Positions 16,388 through 25,719 are shown, numbered from the stretch's first letter. The stretch: DNA of 64,000 nucleotides from Spirochaetota bacterium (GCA_029547205.1 JAKPPT010000122.1:154634-218633), one strand, 5' to 3'. Numbers and translations are program-made. Notes: a model not told the origin generated them from the letters alone.

Positions 16388-18520
16388 ATGAAAAAAAGCA
16401 GAGTTGTTGTAATTATAGTACTCATTGTAAGCGTGCTCTGTGTTTTTGCATCTTCGTGGGATGGCAGTGCAATTGTAGGCGCATATGGAGATTTTCCTCT
16501 GCAAGGCTACTATGGCGCCTGTAACTCATTTCCACGGAATACTATTATTGATGTGACTAATCTAGCAAACAATAAAACTGTTACTATTATAATAACCCGC
16601 GAATTGGCTACAACCGGAATATTGATTGCATTATCTCCTGAAGCAGCTCAGGAATTGGGGATTATTGCAGGCACAACAGCAATAGTTCGGCTCACAAATC
16701 CCCGTATGACAGGACAAACACTCGGTTCTGTGAATTCATCCGTAAGCGGCACCGATGCAGATGATCTTAAGAAAAAAGCAGAAACAGAACTTGCTCGATT
16801 AGGGTATGCAGTTACTGCACCAGTGAGCGCGCCTCAAACCGGAGTGCCACAAACAGCTACCCAAACACAACCACCGACGCAACAGGTACAGCCAGATACA
16901 TCTCAAACGCGAATCGTTCCTCAACAGAGTCAGGTAATTGGAATGCCTGTACCAGAAACCAAACCAGGAACAACTGGTCAACCTGTTCGACCACAAGCAC
17001 CATCAACGCAACCGACAGCTACTCAACCTGCAACAGCTCAGCCGGCTGGGGCAAGCACACCATCTGAACAACCACAGGTCTATGATGGTAAACCTAAACC
17101 CATTAGAACAATTATCATAAGCGGTCTCCCGGTTCCTGACGCAAAACCTGGACAAGTTGCGGCTCAGCCTGTTACACCAGCTCAGCAGCTAACAGCTCCA
17201 CAGCCACAAACCACTCAGATACCAGAAGCTGTTGTGCAACAACCTCAACAAATGCAAGCAGTCATGGCACAACCAGAACTCTATACGCTTATCAGTATTC
17301 CCTTAAATCAGGTAGTAAAGCAAAAAGATATTTATGCAGAACCAGTGCCTCGTTCAAAAGAAAGTGGTATTTCGTATGTACGACAGGGAGCAGCGATAAA
17401 ACCGGTTGATACACCGTATATGGAACTTCCAGCTCCCGAACGAGAAAAAGCACTGGTACTTGAACGGCTCGGGTTACTGGGAACATCACTTGCGTTTAAT
17501 CTTCCCGGTTATGTAGAACCGCTTGTAAACCCTGCAGAACGAGCAACAATTATTGATAAAACCTGGTTCCAGGTGACCCAGAATCAGCCAGAAGTAGCAC
17601 TGCTTGAACCCGAAGTAGGACAGACTGAGAAAGGGTTGGTCTATGATACACGCTTGTTTGCTCCCCTACCCGCTTCCGTACTCGCAGATTTAGCTGATCC
17701 TGACACAACACCAGAAGAGCAGGCATTGCTGTATGCACTGGGTTTACGATCACCTTTTACATCTCAAGCTACAATGGATCTGTTAGAACCGGGACTTAAA
17801 GAATCAGAAAAAGCAGTACTCTATGCATATCGATTTCAACAAACGGTCCATGAGCCAGTTTCAGTTGATTTAAGAGATCCGCTCATGGCAGCAGAAGAAA
17901 TTCCTGTAACCTATCTGGGGTATCAGCCTCTACCAGATCAGACGATACCTACAGTATCACTGGCAGAAAGTTTTGTTACAGTGGAAGATAAGAACCCGAG
18001 CGCAATATTAAGCTATCGAAAACCATATATGCAAGCTGCAGAAACTGTTATTCAGCTTGAAACAGTGCCTTTACAGGATCCAAAACAGCAGGTTGTAACT
18101 GTTGTTGCTCCTCAAAGCCTCCCACCAGGAGAAACGGTTATATCTATGGTTCCAACTACAGAGCGTCCACCACAAGCAGTTTCACCATCAACTACTTCAT
18201 CGAGTGCAGAAGCTACCAAGCCTCAAGTTACCCAGCAAAAGCCAACAACACAGGCTCAAATTGCGCAGACTACAGGTTCTGCTCTGGAAAAAGGTTTCTT
18301 CTATATTCAGATAGCATCGTTTACAACCGAAGAAGCATTACAAAAAGCTGTTCAAGGATTGGGAAATCGATACGCTGTTTTTATTGAAAAAGCAGTCGTA
18401 AAGGGTAAAACAGTCTTTAGACTGTACCTTGGTCCGCTTAAAAAAGATGAAACTGGTGTTGCACTCATGTATGCTCGTTCCCTGGGGTATAAGGATGCAT
18501 TCATTAAGGAAGGCAGCTAA
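16388..18520 (+). CDS. RlpA-like protein: double-psi beta-barrel plus C-terminal SPOR domain
   Basis: A 710-residue exported protein. After the signal peptide (to about residue 22), residues about 25-110 resemble the RlpA double-psi barrel (NTIIDVTNLANNKTVTIIIT..., then LSPEAAQELGI). A very long Pro/Gln/Thr-rich linker (about 140-310) and a middle region with repeated 'LLEPEVGQTEKGLVYD / LLEPGLKESEKAVLYA' units follow. Residues about 635-706 are a SPOR domain (FYIQIASFTTEEALQKAV... VFRLYLGPLKKDETG). SPOR domains bind denuded peptidoglycan at septa. AGGGGAG precedes the ATG. Role inferred: cell-wall organisation or division. Confidence 0.82.
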   Translation: MKKSRVVVIIVLIVSVLCVFASSWDGSAIVGAYGDFPLQGYYGACNSFPRNTIIDVTNLANNKTVTIIITRELATTGILIALSPEAAQELGIIAGTTAIVRLTNPRMTGQTLGSVNSSVSGTDADDLKKKAETELARLGYAVTAPVSAPQTGVPQTATQTQPPTQQVQPDTSQTRIVPQQSQVIGMPVPETKPGTTGQPVRPQAPSTQPTATQPATAQPAGASTPSEQPQVYDGKPKPIRTIIISGLPVPDAKPGQVAAQPVTPAQQLTAPQPQTTQIPEAVVQQPQQMQAVMAQPELYTLISIPLNQVVKQKDIYAEPVPRSKESGISYVRQGAAIKPVDTPYMELPAPEREKALVLERLGLLGTSLAFNLPGYVEPLVNPAERATIIDKTWFQVTQNQPEVALLEPEVGQTEKGLVYDTRLFAPLPASVLADLADPDTTPEEQALLYALGLRSPFTSQATMDLLEPGLKESEKAVLYAYRFQQTVHEPVSVDLRDPLMAAEEIPVTYLGYQPLPDQTIPTVSLAESFVTVEDKNPSAILSYRKPYMQAAETVIQLETVPLQDPKQQVVTVVAPQSLPPGETVISMVPTTERPPQAVSPSTTSSSAEATKPQVTQQKPTTQAQIAQTTGSALEKGFFYIQIASFTTEEALQKAVQGLGNRYAVFIEKAVVKGKTVFRLYLGPLKKDETGVALMYARSLGYKDAFIKEGS

Positions 18521-18538
18521 GAGCATCCTCCTCTATTT

Positions 18539-18635
18539 GTGTCACGAAGATTGTGGAAATAACTATATTTTATTATAAATGAGCAAGGGCAAAATTTATT
18601 TTGCTGAACTAACCCTTTTCACAATCTTCATGATA
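18539..18635. repeat. Inverted pair of the interspersed motif (copy C)
   Basis: GTGTCACGAAGATTGTG (18539-18555) and, on the other strand, TATCATGAAGATTGTG (18620-18635) face each other. The 14-base inner arms match at 13 positions around a loop of about 64 AT-rich bases. It begins 19 bases after the SPOR gene stop and ends 31 bases before the cyclase start. Confidence 0.6.
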
Positions 18636-18666
18636 TACTACAATAATTAATAAAGGGAATATTAAC

Positions 18667-20853
18667 ATGAATAGAAAAAAAATATTATTGCTCACGCTGT
18701 TGATTTGCTTCAATTTAATTGCATATGCATCAGATTCAATACGAGCAGTTCAGGGCATTGCAGATCTTTCATCAATTCAATTTTCCAATCAAAAGACTTT
18801 TACCATAATTGGAGCATGGGAATTCTGGTGGGGAACATTTATTGAACCATCAGCATTTCAGAATGGTACTGCCCCTCATCCTGATTACTATCCAGTTATG
18901 CCATCGTATTGGACCGATAAAACCCATGGTAAGCAGTATCCTGCACAAGGCTCAGCAACATATCGTCTCATTCTCATCTTACCTGACAGTAAGGTTTATG
19001 GTATCTACCTCAGTCAGATGGTCAGTGCTTATGATCTGTATATCAATGGCGTTAAAATTGGCAGTAATGGCAGGGCATCCAGCACGCCTGAACAAACAAA
19101 AGGTGAGTACAAACCATCAGCATATTATTTTATACCTGAGAATAAAAAAGCAGAAATTATCCTGCATATTTCGAATAAGGACTACCGATTTGGTGGACAA
19201 TGGAAACCTATAACAATTGGTTACGCACCGGCAATTCAAAATGAAATTAACCGCATGAGCATGCAGGAACTTTTTCTCTTTGGATCCATTTTAATCATTG
19301 GTCTCTACAATATTGCAGTGTTTCTTTTCAGGCCAAAAAATAAAAGCCCATTGTTTTTTGGACTTTTTTGTTTCTTTGTAGCAATTCGCATTATTACAAC
19401 AGGCACAATCGCTGTATCAAATATTTTTGAAAATTTTCCATGGGAGCTGCAAATAAAACTCGAATTGAGCATTTTTTATCTTGGTTCTCTTTTCTTTGCT
19501 TTCTTTTTTTGGTCATTGTATCCAAAAGATGTTCCATTAATTCCTATAATAGTTATTATTAGCCCATTTTTCATTTTTACTTTGCTTGCCCTTGTGACGC
19601 CTTTACATTTTTTTAACAAGCTTGTTACACCTATGGAAATTTTAACACTCCTTGGACTTTTATTTGTACTCGTATGCATAATAATAGCAGCAATAAAAGG
19701 AAGAGAAAATGCATGGCTTGTTTTGGCAGGTTTTACAGTTTTCTTTTTGACTGCAGTAAACGATATTCTATTTTCCAAGAATATTATTCACACTGTATAT
19801 ATGGTACCATTCGGACTATTCAGCTTTATCTTTGTGCAGGCAGTTAATCTCGCCAAGCTTTTTTCTAATTCTTTTACACAGGTTGAAAAACTTTCAGAAG
19901 AACTTACAACAATCAATAATTCACTTACTCGGTTTGTTCCTAATGAATTTCTTGCATTTCTCAATAAGCAAAGTATTACTGATGTAAATCTAGGCGACCA
20001 AACTCTGCGTACTATCACAATTCTATTTGCTGACATTAAATCATTTACAACACTTTCGGAAACCATGTCGCCACAGGACAATTTTAACTTTCTCAATTCA
20101 TATTTGAGTCGAATTGGACCAATCATTCGTGAAAATTGTGGGTTTATCGATAAGTATATTGGCGATGCCATTATGGCGCTCTTTGCAGAAGAATTTTCCG
20201 ATACAGAGCAGACTCAGCTTGCATCTTCCGCAGGGCAAAACACCTCACTCACTCAACCATCTCACTGCTCTTGCGCTGCTGGTCATTCCATAAAAGCAGC
20301 ATTAAGCATATACCAGAAACTTCAAAGCTATAATGAAGAGCGAAAAATTTATAACCTTGTGCCCATAGAAATAGGCATCGGTATTCATACAGGTCAGGTA
20401 ATGCTTGGAATTATTGGCGAAAAACAGCGAATCGAAAGCACCGTTATTTCGGACACCGTCAATGTTACAAGCAGAATCGAACGCCTAACTCGAACCTATC
20501 TTGCTCCAATTATTGTTTCCGGTTCAGTTGTACAGTCGCTTCCGATAGACCATCCATTCCACATACGTCGTCTCGATAATGTTGTTGTAAAAGGAAAATC
20601 CCGCTCGTTTGATATTTATCAGGTGCTTGACACATTTACGGGTGAGGAATTTGAAAAATTCATGAATACAAAAAAAGACTTCGAACATGCTGTCGCACTC
20701 TATGAAGCTCATTCATATATCGAAGCACTGAATCTTTTTAAAGAGTGCTACTATAAAAACCAGTCTGATAAAACATGTCTTGTTTTTATTCAAAAAATTA
20801 AAAAGGCACTCCAGATTGAATCGGTAATAAAAGAGCTTGATGTCAAACAGTAA
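18667..20853 (+). CDS. Membrane adenylate cyclase: 7TM sensor with class-III cyclase domain
   Basis: 728 residues. Signal peptide, then an extracellular sensor domain (about 30-190). Seven membrane spans follow (about 200-405), as in 7TMR-DISM receptors. After a linker (RFVPNEFLAFLNK) comes a class-III cyclase domain (about 450-640). Metal Asp residues are in TILFADIKSFT and GFIDKYIGDAIMALF; the Lys in FIDKYIGD and the N-x3-R of DTVNVTSRIE favour ATP over GTP. A Ser/Thr/Cys-rich insertion (QPSHCSCAAGH) interrupts the domain after the second metal motif. The C-terminus is helical and TPR-like. AAGGGAA precedes the ATG. Signal and target are unknown. Confidence 0.88.
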   Translation: MNRKKILLLTLLICFNLIAYASDSIRAVQGIADLSSIQFSNQKTFTIIGAWEFWWGTFIEPSAFQNGTAPHPDYYPVMPSYWTDKTHGKQYPAQGSATYRLILILPDSKVYGIYLSQMVSAYDLYINGVKIGSNGRASSTPEQTKGEYKPSAYYFIPENKKAEIILHISNKDYRFGGQWKPITIGYAPAIQNEINRMSMQELFLFGSILIIGLYNIAVFLFRPKNKSPLFFGLFCFFVAIRIITTGTIAVSNIFENFPWELQIKLELSIFYLGSLFFAFFFWSLYPKDVPLIPIIVIISPFFIFTLLALVTPLHFFNKLVTPMEILTLLGLLFVLVCIIIAAIKGRENAWLVLAGFTVFFLTAVNDILFSKNIIHTVYMVPFGLFSFIFVQAVNLAKLFSNSFTQVEKLSEELTTINNSLTRFVPNEFLAFLNKQSITDVNLGDQTLRTITILFADIKSFTTLSETMSPQDNFNFLNSYLSRIGPIIRENCGFIDKYIGDAIMALFAEEFSDTEQTQLASSAGQNTSLTQPSHCSCAAGHSIKAALSIYQKLQSYNEERKIYNLVPIEIGIGIHTGQVMLGIIGEKQRIESTVISDTVNVTSRIERLTRTYLAPIIVSGSVVQSLPIDHPFHIRRLDNVVVKGKSRSFDIYQVLDTFTGEEFEKFMNTKKDFEHAVALYEAHSYIEALNLFKECYYKNQSDKTCLVFIQKIKKALQIESVIKELDVKQ

Positions 20854-20989
20854 AACAATGCAGCTTGAGTCACACAGGTTTTGAGTAAGCTGCCGTAGGT
20901 ATGCTGCAGCCTAATTTAATTTTTTTAAACAAAAAAGGCAGCTTTCTCATGACTTGGCATGTTTACAAGCTTCGTGCTACTAATCAGCA
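20854..20989. repeat. Convergent intergenic region with a long inverted repeat and motif copy D
   Basis: AAGCTGCC and GGCAGCTT form an 8-bp stem around an AT-rich interior containing a T-run and an A-run, between convergent genes. Just after it, TACAAGCTTCGTGCTAC (20964-20980) is a reverse-oriented copy of the GTGTCACGAAGMTTGTG-type word. It may act as a bidirectional terminator. Confidence 0.45.
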
Positions 20990-21406
20990 CTACAAAGTTC
21001 TCTGCATGGTAAAAGTACCATTAAAAGTCATGGTATCACTGTAGATATACATTCTTCCTTTAACAAGGGTATCTGTGATTTCCGTAATTTCATATTTACC
21101 CTTGCTAAACAAATGGTTAGTGGTGCCATCAAAGTATGTAACAGTTCTTAGATCAAAAATATTGCCCAATTGGACTTCTCCAGTTTGAAAAGGACTGAGC
21201 GTAAAGATTATTCTTGTAGAAGAAATAGTGCCATAGAGAGTAGCACTCCCATCCTGTCGAATAGTACCATTGGTAAACACCCATCCTTCTGCAGTGCCAC
21301 CGCTTCCGTGCAAAGGCTCAGTGCTATACGTAATCGGTTTACATGCAAAAATTGTGGCGAGCAGTAAAAAACTGAACAAACCTTTTACAATACATGAACG
21401 CTGCAT
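20990..21406 (-). CDS. Small lipoprotein, unknown function
   Basis: A 138-residue predicted lipoprotein with lipobox ATIFAC (Cys near residue 22). The mature part is beta-rich (GTAEGWVFTNGTIRQDGSATLYGT...), with no recognised domain. The start at 21406 is supported by GAGGAGG six bases upstream; the upstream in-frame codon is a TTG inside the ribosome site. Confidence 0.65.
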   Translation of the reverse strand: MQRSCIVKGLFSFLLLATIFACKPITYSTEPLHGSGGTAEGWVFTNGTIRQDGSATLYGTISSTRIIFTLSPFQTGEVQLGNIFDLRTVTYFDGTTNHLFSKGKYEITEITDTLVKGRMYIYSDTMTFNGTFTMQRTL

Positions 21407-21550
21407 TGCAATCCTCCTCAAGCAATAGATTACTAAGGATGCTGTCAGCTAGTTGTCATTACATACTATATCCCAATTTTTCTATTATTCAACATATTTT
21501 CCAACCACATATACAGGCAAGTCATGTATTTCATGTATGCAGGCAAAGTC

Positions 21551-22582
21551 TTAAAACTTTGAAAGGTATTCTCTGAGTACCTGCACAAAATATTCAATAT
21601 GGTCTTTTTGTATCCAGTAATGCGTTACAAATCGGTACATGCCAAGCTCCGGCGGGTTAATAAGAATATTTTTTGATTGTAAAAAACCTACCAGATTAGA
21701 ACTTTCTATGTATTCCGGAATGCGGCAGAAAACCATATTGATATCGAGATTATCTCTCTCAACTTCCATGTTCGGGATTTCTGAAAGAAGCTCTGCCATA
21801 TAGCGGGCATTATAGTGATCGTCGTGAAGCCGTTTGGTCATAGTTTCAAGCGCAATTATTCCTGCAGCAGCGAGAATACCTGCCTGCCTCATAGCTCCGC
21901 CCATAATTTTGCGTTTTCGCCTTGCACTATCGATAAAATTCTTTGTTCCAACGAGCATAGATCCAACTGGAGCGCAGAGTCCTTTTGAAAGACAAAACAT
22001 AATCGAGTCAACAGTTGCTGCAATTGCCTTCACATCGGCATTGAGCGAAGCAGCTGCATTAAAAATACGCGCACCATCAAGATGAACGGGGAGTCCATAA
22101 CGCTGTGCGAGTTCGTGTACTTCCTGCATATACGCAAGCGGTACCATTTTCCCCGATGAATGTGCATTTTCCAGACAGATAAGGGAAGTAGGCGGATAAT
22201 GAATATCATTGTCACGAATGTGTTTTTCAATACTTTCAAGCGGCATAATACCATCTGGTGCATAAATTGGCCTCGTTTGAACTCCTGCAATTACCGCAGC
22301 AGCACCAGCTTCATGCTGAATAATATGACACTGTTCTCCTACAATAATTTCACTACCCCGCGGGCACCAGGTAAAGAGCGCAAGCTGATTTCCAAAAGTT
22401 CCCGATGGTACAAAGAGAGCTGCCTCTTTGCCGAGCATTTGTGCTGCAAGCGTTTCCAGTTTATTGACTGTAGGATCGTCTCCATACACATCATCGCCAA
22501 CAAGTGCATGAGCCATTGCTTCTCGCATTTCTTCGGTAGGCCATGTAACCGTGTCACTTCGTAAATCGATATAGTTCATCAT
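21551..22582 (-). CDS. ltaE: Low-specificity L-threonine aldolase
   Basis: A PLP-dependent fold-type-I enzyme that cleaves threonine to glycine and acetaldehyde. It has 343 residues. N-terminal IDLRSDTVTWPTEEM, HIIQHEAGA, GLPVHLDGARIFNAA, and the PLP-lysine region FCLSKGLCAPVGS with RRKRKIMGGAMRQAG are all diagnostic. The ATG at 22582 starts the conserved region, has no Shine-Dalgarno, and stands seven bases after a TATACT hexamer with TTGAAT 17 bases further upstream. This suggests a leaderless transcript of its own, although it is also just behind the SplB-like gene and could be co-transcribed. Confidence 0.9.
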   Translation of the reverse strand: MMNYIDLRSDTVTWPTEEMREAMAHALVGDDVYGDDPTVNKLETLAAQMLGKEAALFVPSGTFGNQLALFTWCPRGSEIIVGEQCHIIQHEAGAAAVIAGVQTRPIYAPDGIMPLESIEKHIRDNDIHYPPTSLICLENAHSSGKMVPLAYMQEVHELAQRYGLPVHLDGARIFNAAASLNADVKAIAATVDSIMFCLSKGLCAPVGSMLVGTKNFIDSARRKRKIMGGAMRQAGILAAAGIIALETMTKRLHDDHYNARYMAELLSEIPNMEVERDNLDINMVFCRIPEYIESSNLVGFLQSKNILINPPELGMYRFVTHYWIQKDHIEYFVQVLREYLSKF

Positions 22583-22589
22583 GGTTACC

Positions 22590-22618
22590 AGTATATGAGC
22601 ATTTGTATAAATATTCAA
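22590..22618 (-). promoter_or_regulatory. Leaderless-type promoter of the threonine aldolase gene
   Basis: On the minus strand TTGAAT (22613-22618), a 17-base spacer and TATACT (22590-22595) end seven bases before the ATG at 22582. Transcription would start at or next to the start codon. The promoter overlaps the stop codon region of the upstream gene. Confidence 0.5.
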
Positions 22619-23604
22619 TCGAGCACAAAGATTTTTTCTGGAGCAATAAATCGTTCCAGAATGATTTTGTGGTCATGCAAGACTCTTGCTTTGAGCTCAG
22701 CAGGATACGTTATATCGGTACCTTCCCTGCTGTATGGTGCATGATAGATATATAAATGCTCATGAAGATTTGCACAGTATCTAAACAGTTTTTGAGGCAT
22801 TCTAAAAAAACCATAGCTTATATCATGAACTCTATGCGGTGGAAGTGCAGAAAACACCTTTATGAAAAATTGTTCGTACAGTAAATCCATTTCTGGTACA
22901 ATAAAAATTGGATCAAAGCATACTCTAACAGTATGTCCAGCATCGATGCACGTTTTAACAGCATTGAGCCTCGAATCGAGACTGGGTGTTTTATATTCAT
23001 AGGAGCTTATTATTTCATCTGGTGCAAGACTAAATGCATAAATAATATTTGTAGAAACAGGTACAGTTTTAAAAAAATCCGGAACTGCGCTTTTGGTTCG
23101 TATTTCAAATTGAATTTCTGTAAAAGCAGCAAGTTCAGGAATGATACTCTGAAGCAATTTTCTTCCTTCTTTGAAGGCAAGTAAATCTGTCTCATGGGTG
23201 AGCGGAATATAGATTTTTTTATCACGTTTGCTTTCTGCCAGTGTTTTGACTTCAGTAATAAAATCTTTATAATTGACAAATAACACACAATGACCGGTTT
23301 TATAGAGTCCCTGCAGGTAACAGTAGGAACAGTTAAGCGGACAGTTTAATGCAAGCTGTGCATAGTAAAAACAATCAGCATTGAAATGCTGACATAGTGG
23401 TGAACCTGGAAGTAGAAATGGTGAGTTTCTATATGCCAGTATAAGTGCCTGCCGTGCTTTCTCTATTTGCACATGCTGGTGAGGTGCATTGAAAATGTCT
23501 TTATAATGATTGATGATTGAAAGCTTATCAGTAATTTCAAAAAAATCTTTATTTCTAAAAACATCCCCAGCTTGTGCTTCCTGAAAATATGTATAAAAAC
23601 TCAT
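22615..23604 (-). CDS. SplB-like radical SAM protein
   Basis: 329 residues. The radical SAM cluster motif C-x3-C-x2-C is in LNCPLNCSYCYLQG (near residue 90). The pattern of flanking segments (HFNADCFYYAQLALNCPLNC, IPLTHETDLLAF, EIRTKSA, FSLAPDEIISSYE, VRVCFDPIFIVP) resembles the spore photoproduct lyase family. Spirochaetes do not sporulate, so a true spore photolesion role is unlikely; family members in non-sporeformers have no settled function. The start overlaps the stop of the upstream gene by four bases (ATGA), so the two are translationally coupled. Confidence 0.78.
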   Translation of the reverse strand: MSFYTYFQEAQAGDVFRNKDFFEITDKLSIINHYKDIFNAPHQHVQIEKARQALILAYRNSPFLLPGSPLCQHFNADCFYYAQLALNCPLNCSYCYLQGLYKTGHCVLFVNYKDFITEVKTLAESKRDKKIYIPLTHETDLLAFKEGRKLLQSIIPELAAFTEIQFEIRTKSAVPDFFKTVPVSTNIIYAFSLAPDEIISSYEYKTPSLDSRLNAVKTCIDAGHTVRVCFDPIFIVPEMDLLYEQFFIKVFSALPPHRVHDISYGFFRMPQKLFRYCANLHEHLYIYHAPYSREGTDITYPAELKARVLHDHKIILERFIAPEKIFVLD

Positions 23605-24410
23605 ACAAAAACCTTTTCAATGGCACTCAGTTTATCCATAATATCATTAAAAATATGTTTAACGTGAGCCTTTGTTTCTGGAACAATTGTTGGATACCGT
23701 TCAAGCAGAATACATACCGTTTCAAAAGCAAAAAAAGATGCTGCGAGAGCTTTTTTTTGCAATTGTTCACTCATCTGGTATGTAAATCTCATCTGTTGTG
23801 AGAACAGATTAACAATTTTCTTAATAGTTGATAGTTCATGCAGTGAAAGTGCATGCCTGAAATTGTTTGCATGTTTAGGAGATTTATCTTGTCTAAAAAC
23901 AAACTTTTGCAATACTTTGACACTACTTTTATGATAATCGATAATGTTTTTCAAATCGTTCACTATTAACGATAAATAGTTGCTGGACAGTGGATTTTGT
24001 TTTGGAATAAGCAATGGAACAATACAGGTTTCAAAAAAATAATTAGTTAAATAAAAAAACATGTCATATAACTTGTCATTGGTTTCAATATTTTTTGCAT
24101 GATGCTGTAATTGAGATACTTTTGGCAACAGTTTCTGCCAGACGATTCCTGCAACTATAGGAAATTTTTCAGAATCTGTACTTCGAATTGTATCCTGAAT
24201 GTGACAATACGGAGTACATTCATGTTCAAGCATAACAATACATACATTCGGTTCATAATAATACGCTGTATGTTGAGCAAAATAGTGATCACAGAAATTT
24301 TCAATATCATTCCACAATACGCATGCAATTGATTCTTGTGTTTCTATATTGGACACATATTGTTTCAGTGCATAAAGGAGATCTTCGTTATAAAGAACCA
24401 GTACAGTCAT
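23601..24410 (-). CDS. Unknown protein co-translated with the SplB-like enzyme
   Basis: A 269-residue soluble, largely helical protein (N-terminal TVLVLYNEDLLYALKQYV; C-terminal helices with QQMRFTYQMSEQLQKK). I recognise no domain, signal peptide or catalytic motif. It overlaps the SplB-like gene by four bases. There is no Shine-Dalgarno. TATAAT lies ten bases upstream of the ATG with TTTTCA 17 bases further, so the leader would be only a few bases long. A partner of the radical SAM protein is possible but not shown. Confidence 0.6.
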   Translation of the reverse strand: MTVLVLYNEDLLYALKQYVSNIETQESIACVLWNDIENFCDHYFAQHTAYYYEPNVCIVMLEHECTPYCHIQDTIRSTDSEKFPIVAGIVWQKLLPKVSQLQHHAKNIETNDKLYDMFFYLTNYFFETCIVPLLIPKQNPLSSNYLSLIVNDLKNIIDYHKSSVKVLQKFVFRQDKSPKHANNFRHALSLHELSTIKKIVNLFSQQMRFTYQMSEQLQKKALAASFFAFETVCILLERYPTIVPETKAHVKHIFNDIMDKLSAIEKVFV

Positions 24411-24496
24411 TTAGAATGACATTATAACAAATGATGTATGCGGTGAAAAGTATTTTTAAATTTGCTATACTATTTATAAAAAGTATCAATAATTAT

Positions 24497-24524
24497 GGAA
24501 CCAACTATGCAGATCTTACGACTA
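24497..24524 (+). promoter_or_regulatory. ECF-sigma-type promoter of the sensor/sigma/anti-sigma operon
   Basis: GGAAC (24497-24501), then 17 bases, then CGACTA (24519-24524). This matches the ECF pattern of a GGAAC -35 and a CGxCTA-like -10. It lies 25 bases before the ATG of the first gene. It is probably autoregulated by the sigma factor encoded second in the operon. Confidence 0.5.
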
Positions 24525-24548
24525 ATAGTATGAAAGGAGATACATACT

Positions 24549-25142
24549 ATGAAAACCAAACTATTTGCAATTCTTGTTTGCATTTGTATTGCAGCAGGTG
24601 CAGGATTTGCTCAGGGAAAGCCAGGAAATCAAGATGGACAGCCCACTCCCCCACAGAGCCAGACCGAAGTTCAAAAACCTGGTAGTCAGACTGCTCAACC
24701 TCAACAAAATGAACTACAAGTTAAAATACAAGAGCTGGCGCGAGAAGTCAAACAACTCAATCTGACTCAGGATGAAGCAAAACAAATTCAGGAAGCACTT
24801 GAAAAACAAACACAAACAATGGAGCTTGCTCGAGCAGAAATCCGAGAAATGCAGGCAAAGCTTTCACGATTGCTTCTGGAAGAAAAACCCAATCGCTCAG
24901 AAATCGAAAAAACGATTCGCCAGAGCATTGAGGCAGAGTATCGCATTAGAATGATGCAGATGGAGAGAATCCTGGCTGTTCGTGAAATTCTTGGACAAAA
25001 CCGCTGGACTATATTGGTCAGAATAATGAAACAGATGGAGGGCAAAGAACTCACTAAAGAAGAAATAAAGGAGCTAGTTAAATTAGGAATAAATGCAGAA
25101 ACATTACGATTGCTCTTTGGTATTATTAAATCACTGCAGTAA
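24549..25142 (+). CDS. Periplasmic LTxxQ-like coiled-coil protein (CnrX/Spy-type sensor candidate)
   Basis: 197 residues. A signal peptide ending near GAGFAQG, a Pro/Gln-rich segment (about 25-55), and then long amphipathic helices with an LTQDEAKQIQ motif near residue 75. This recalls the LTxxQ motif of Spy/CpxP/CnrX periplasmic proteins. Two later helices are Met/Arg-rich (RIRMMQMERIL, RIMKQMEGKE). AAAGGAG precedes the ATG. It is the first gene of a three-gene unit with an ECF sigma factor and a one-TM protein, which suggests an envelope or metal stress sensor. The signal it senses is unknown. Confidence 0.6.
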   Translation: MKTKLFAILVCICIAAGAGFAQGKPGNQDGQPTPPQSQTEVQKPGSQTAQPQQNELQVKIQELAREVKQLNLTQDEAKQIQEALEKQTQTMELARAEIREMQAKLSRLLLEEKPNRSEIEKTIRQSIEAEYRIRMMQMERILAVREILGQNRWTILVRIMKQMEGKELTKEEIKELVKLGINAETLRLLFGIIKSLQ

Positions 25143-25146
25143 CCTT

Positions 25147-25719
25147 ATGCAATCGGAAGATAGAAAACTTGTACGCTTATGGTGTGCCGGTGATCCTGAT
25201 GCGTTTACAGCGCTTATTCTTAAACATGAAAAATTGATGCGTAGAATAGCAGTAGTTACAGCAGGCTCACTGGCTACACAGGATGAAATGCTTGTTGATG
25301 ATATTATACAGGAGGCATGTATGAGGCTGCTTGATGCTCTCAGACGGTATAGGGGCACCTGTGAACCAGCTACCTATATTGCTGGAGTAGTCCGCATATG
25401 TGCTCTCGATGCAGTGAGAAAACAGGTACGCTATGAGAATGAGACGATGCATATAGCGGACGAATTAAGTTTTCAGAAACTCTATCAGTCTGATATCGCA
25501 GATGATATTATCACCAAACTTGAAAATAAAAAGATTTTTGAGCTGCTCGCAAAAATTCCTGAACCAGAACGTTCACTTTTATACTTGCAGGAAGCAGAAC
25601 AAATAGGGCTAAAAGAGTTGAGTAAAATGTTTGCTATGCCATTAGGTACAGTAAAAAGCAAATTATCAAGAGCTAAAAAAAAGTTCAGGAGTTTAATTGG
25701 TAAGGAGACGCTGACATGA
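25147..25719 (+). CDS. ECF-family RNA polymerase sigma factor
   Basis: 190 residues with region 2 (AGDPDAFTALILKHEKLMRR... DDIIQEACMRLLDALRRYRG) and region 4 (LLAKIPEPERSLLYLQEAEQIGLKELSKMFAMPLGTVKSKLSRAKKKF). The ATG at 25147 is four bases after the sensor gene stop and lacks a ribosome site, so it is probably coupled. The frame is open further upstream inside the sensor gene, but that part has no sigma similarity. It should recognise the GGAAC/CGACTA promoter in front of the operon. Confidence 0.88.
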   Translation: MQSEDRKLVRLWCAGDPDAFTALILKHEKLMRRIAVVTAGSLATQDEMLVDDIIQEACMRLLDALRRYRGTCEPATYIAGVVRICALDAVRKQVRYENETMHIADELSFQKLYQSDIADDIITKLENKKIFELLAKIPEPERSLLYLQEAEQIGLKELSKMFAMPLGTVKSKLSRAKKKFRSLIGKETLT

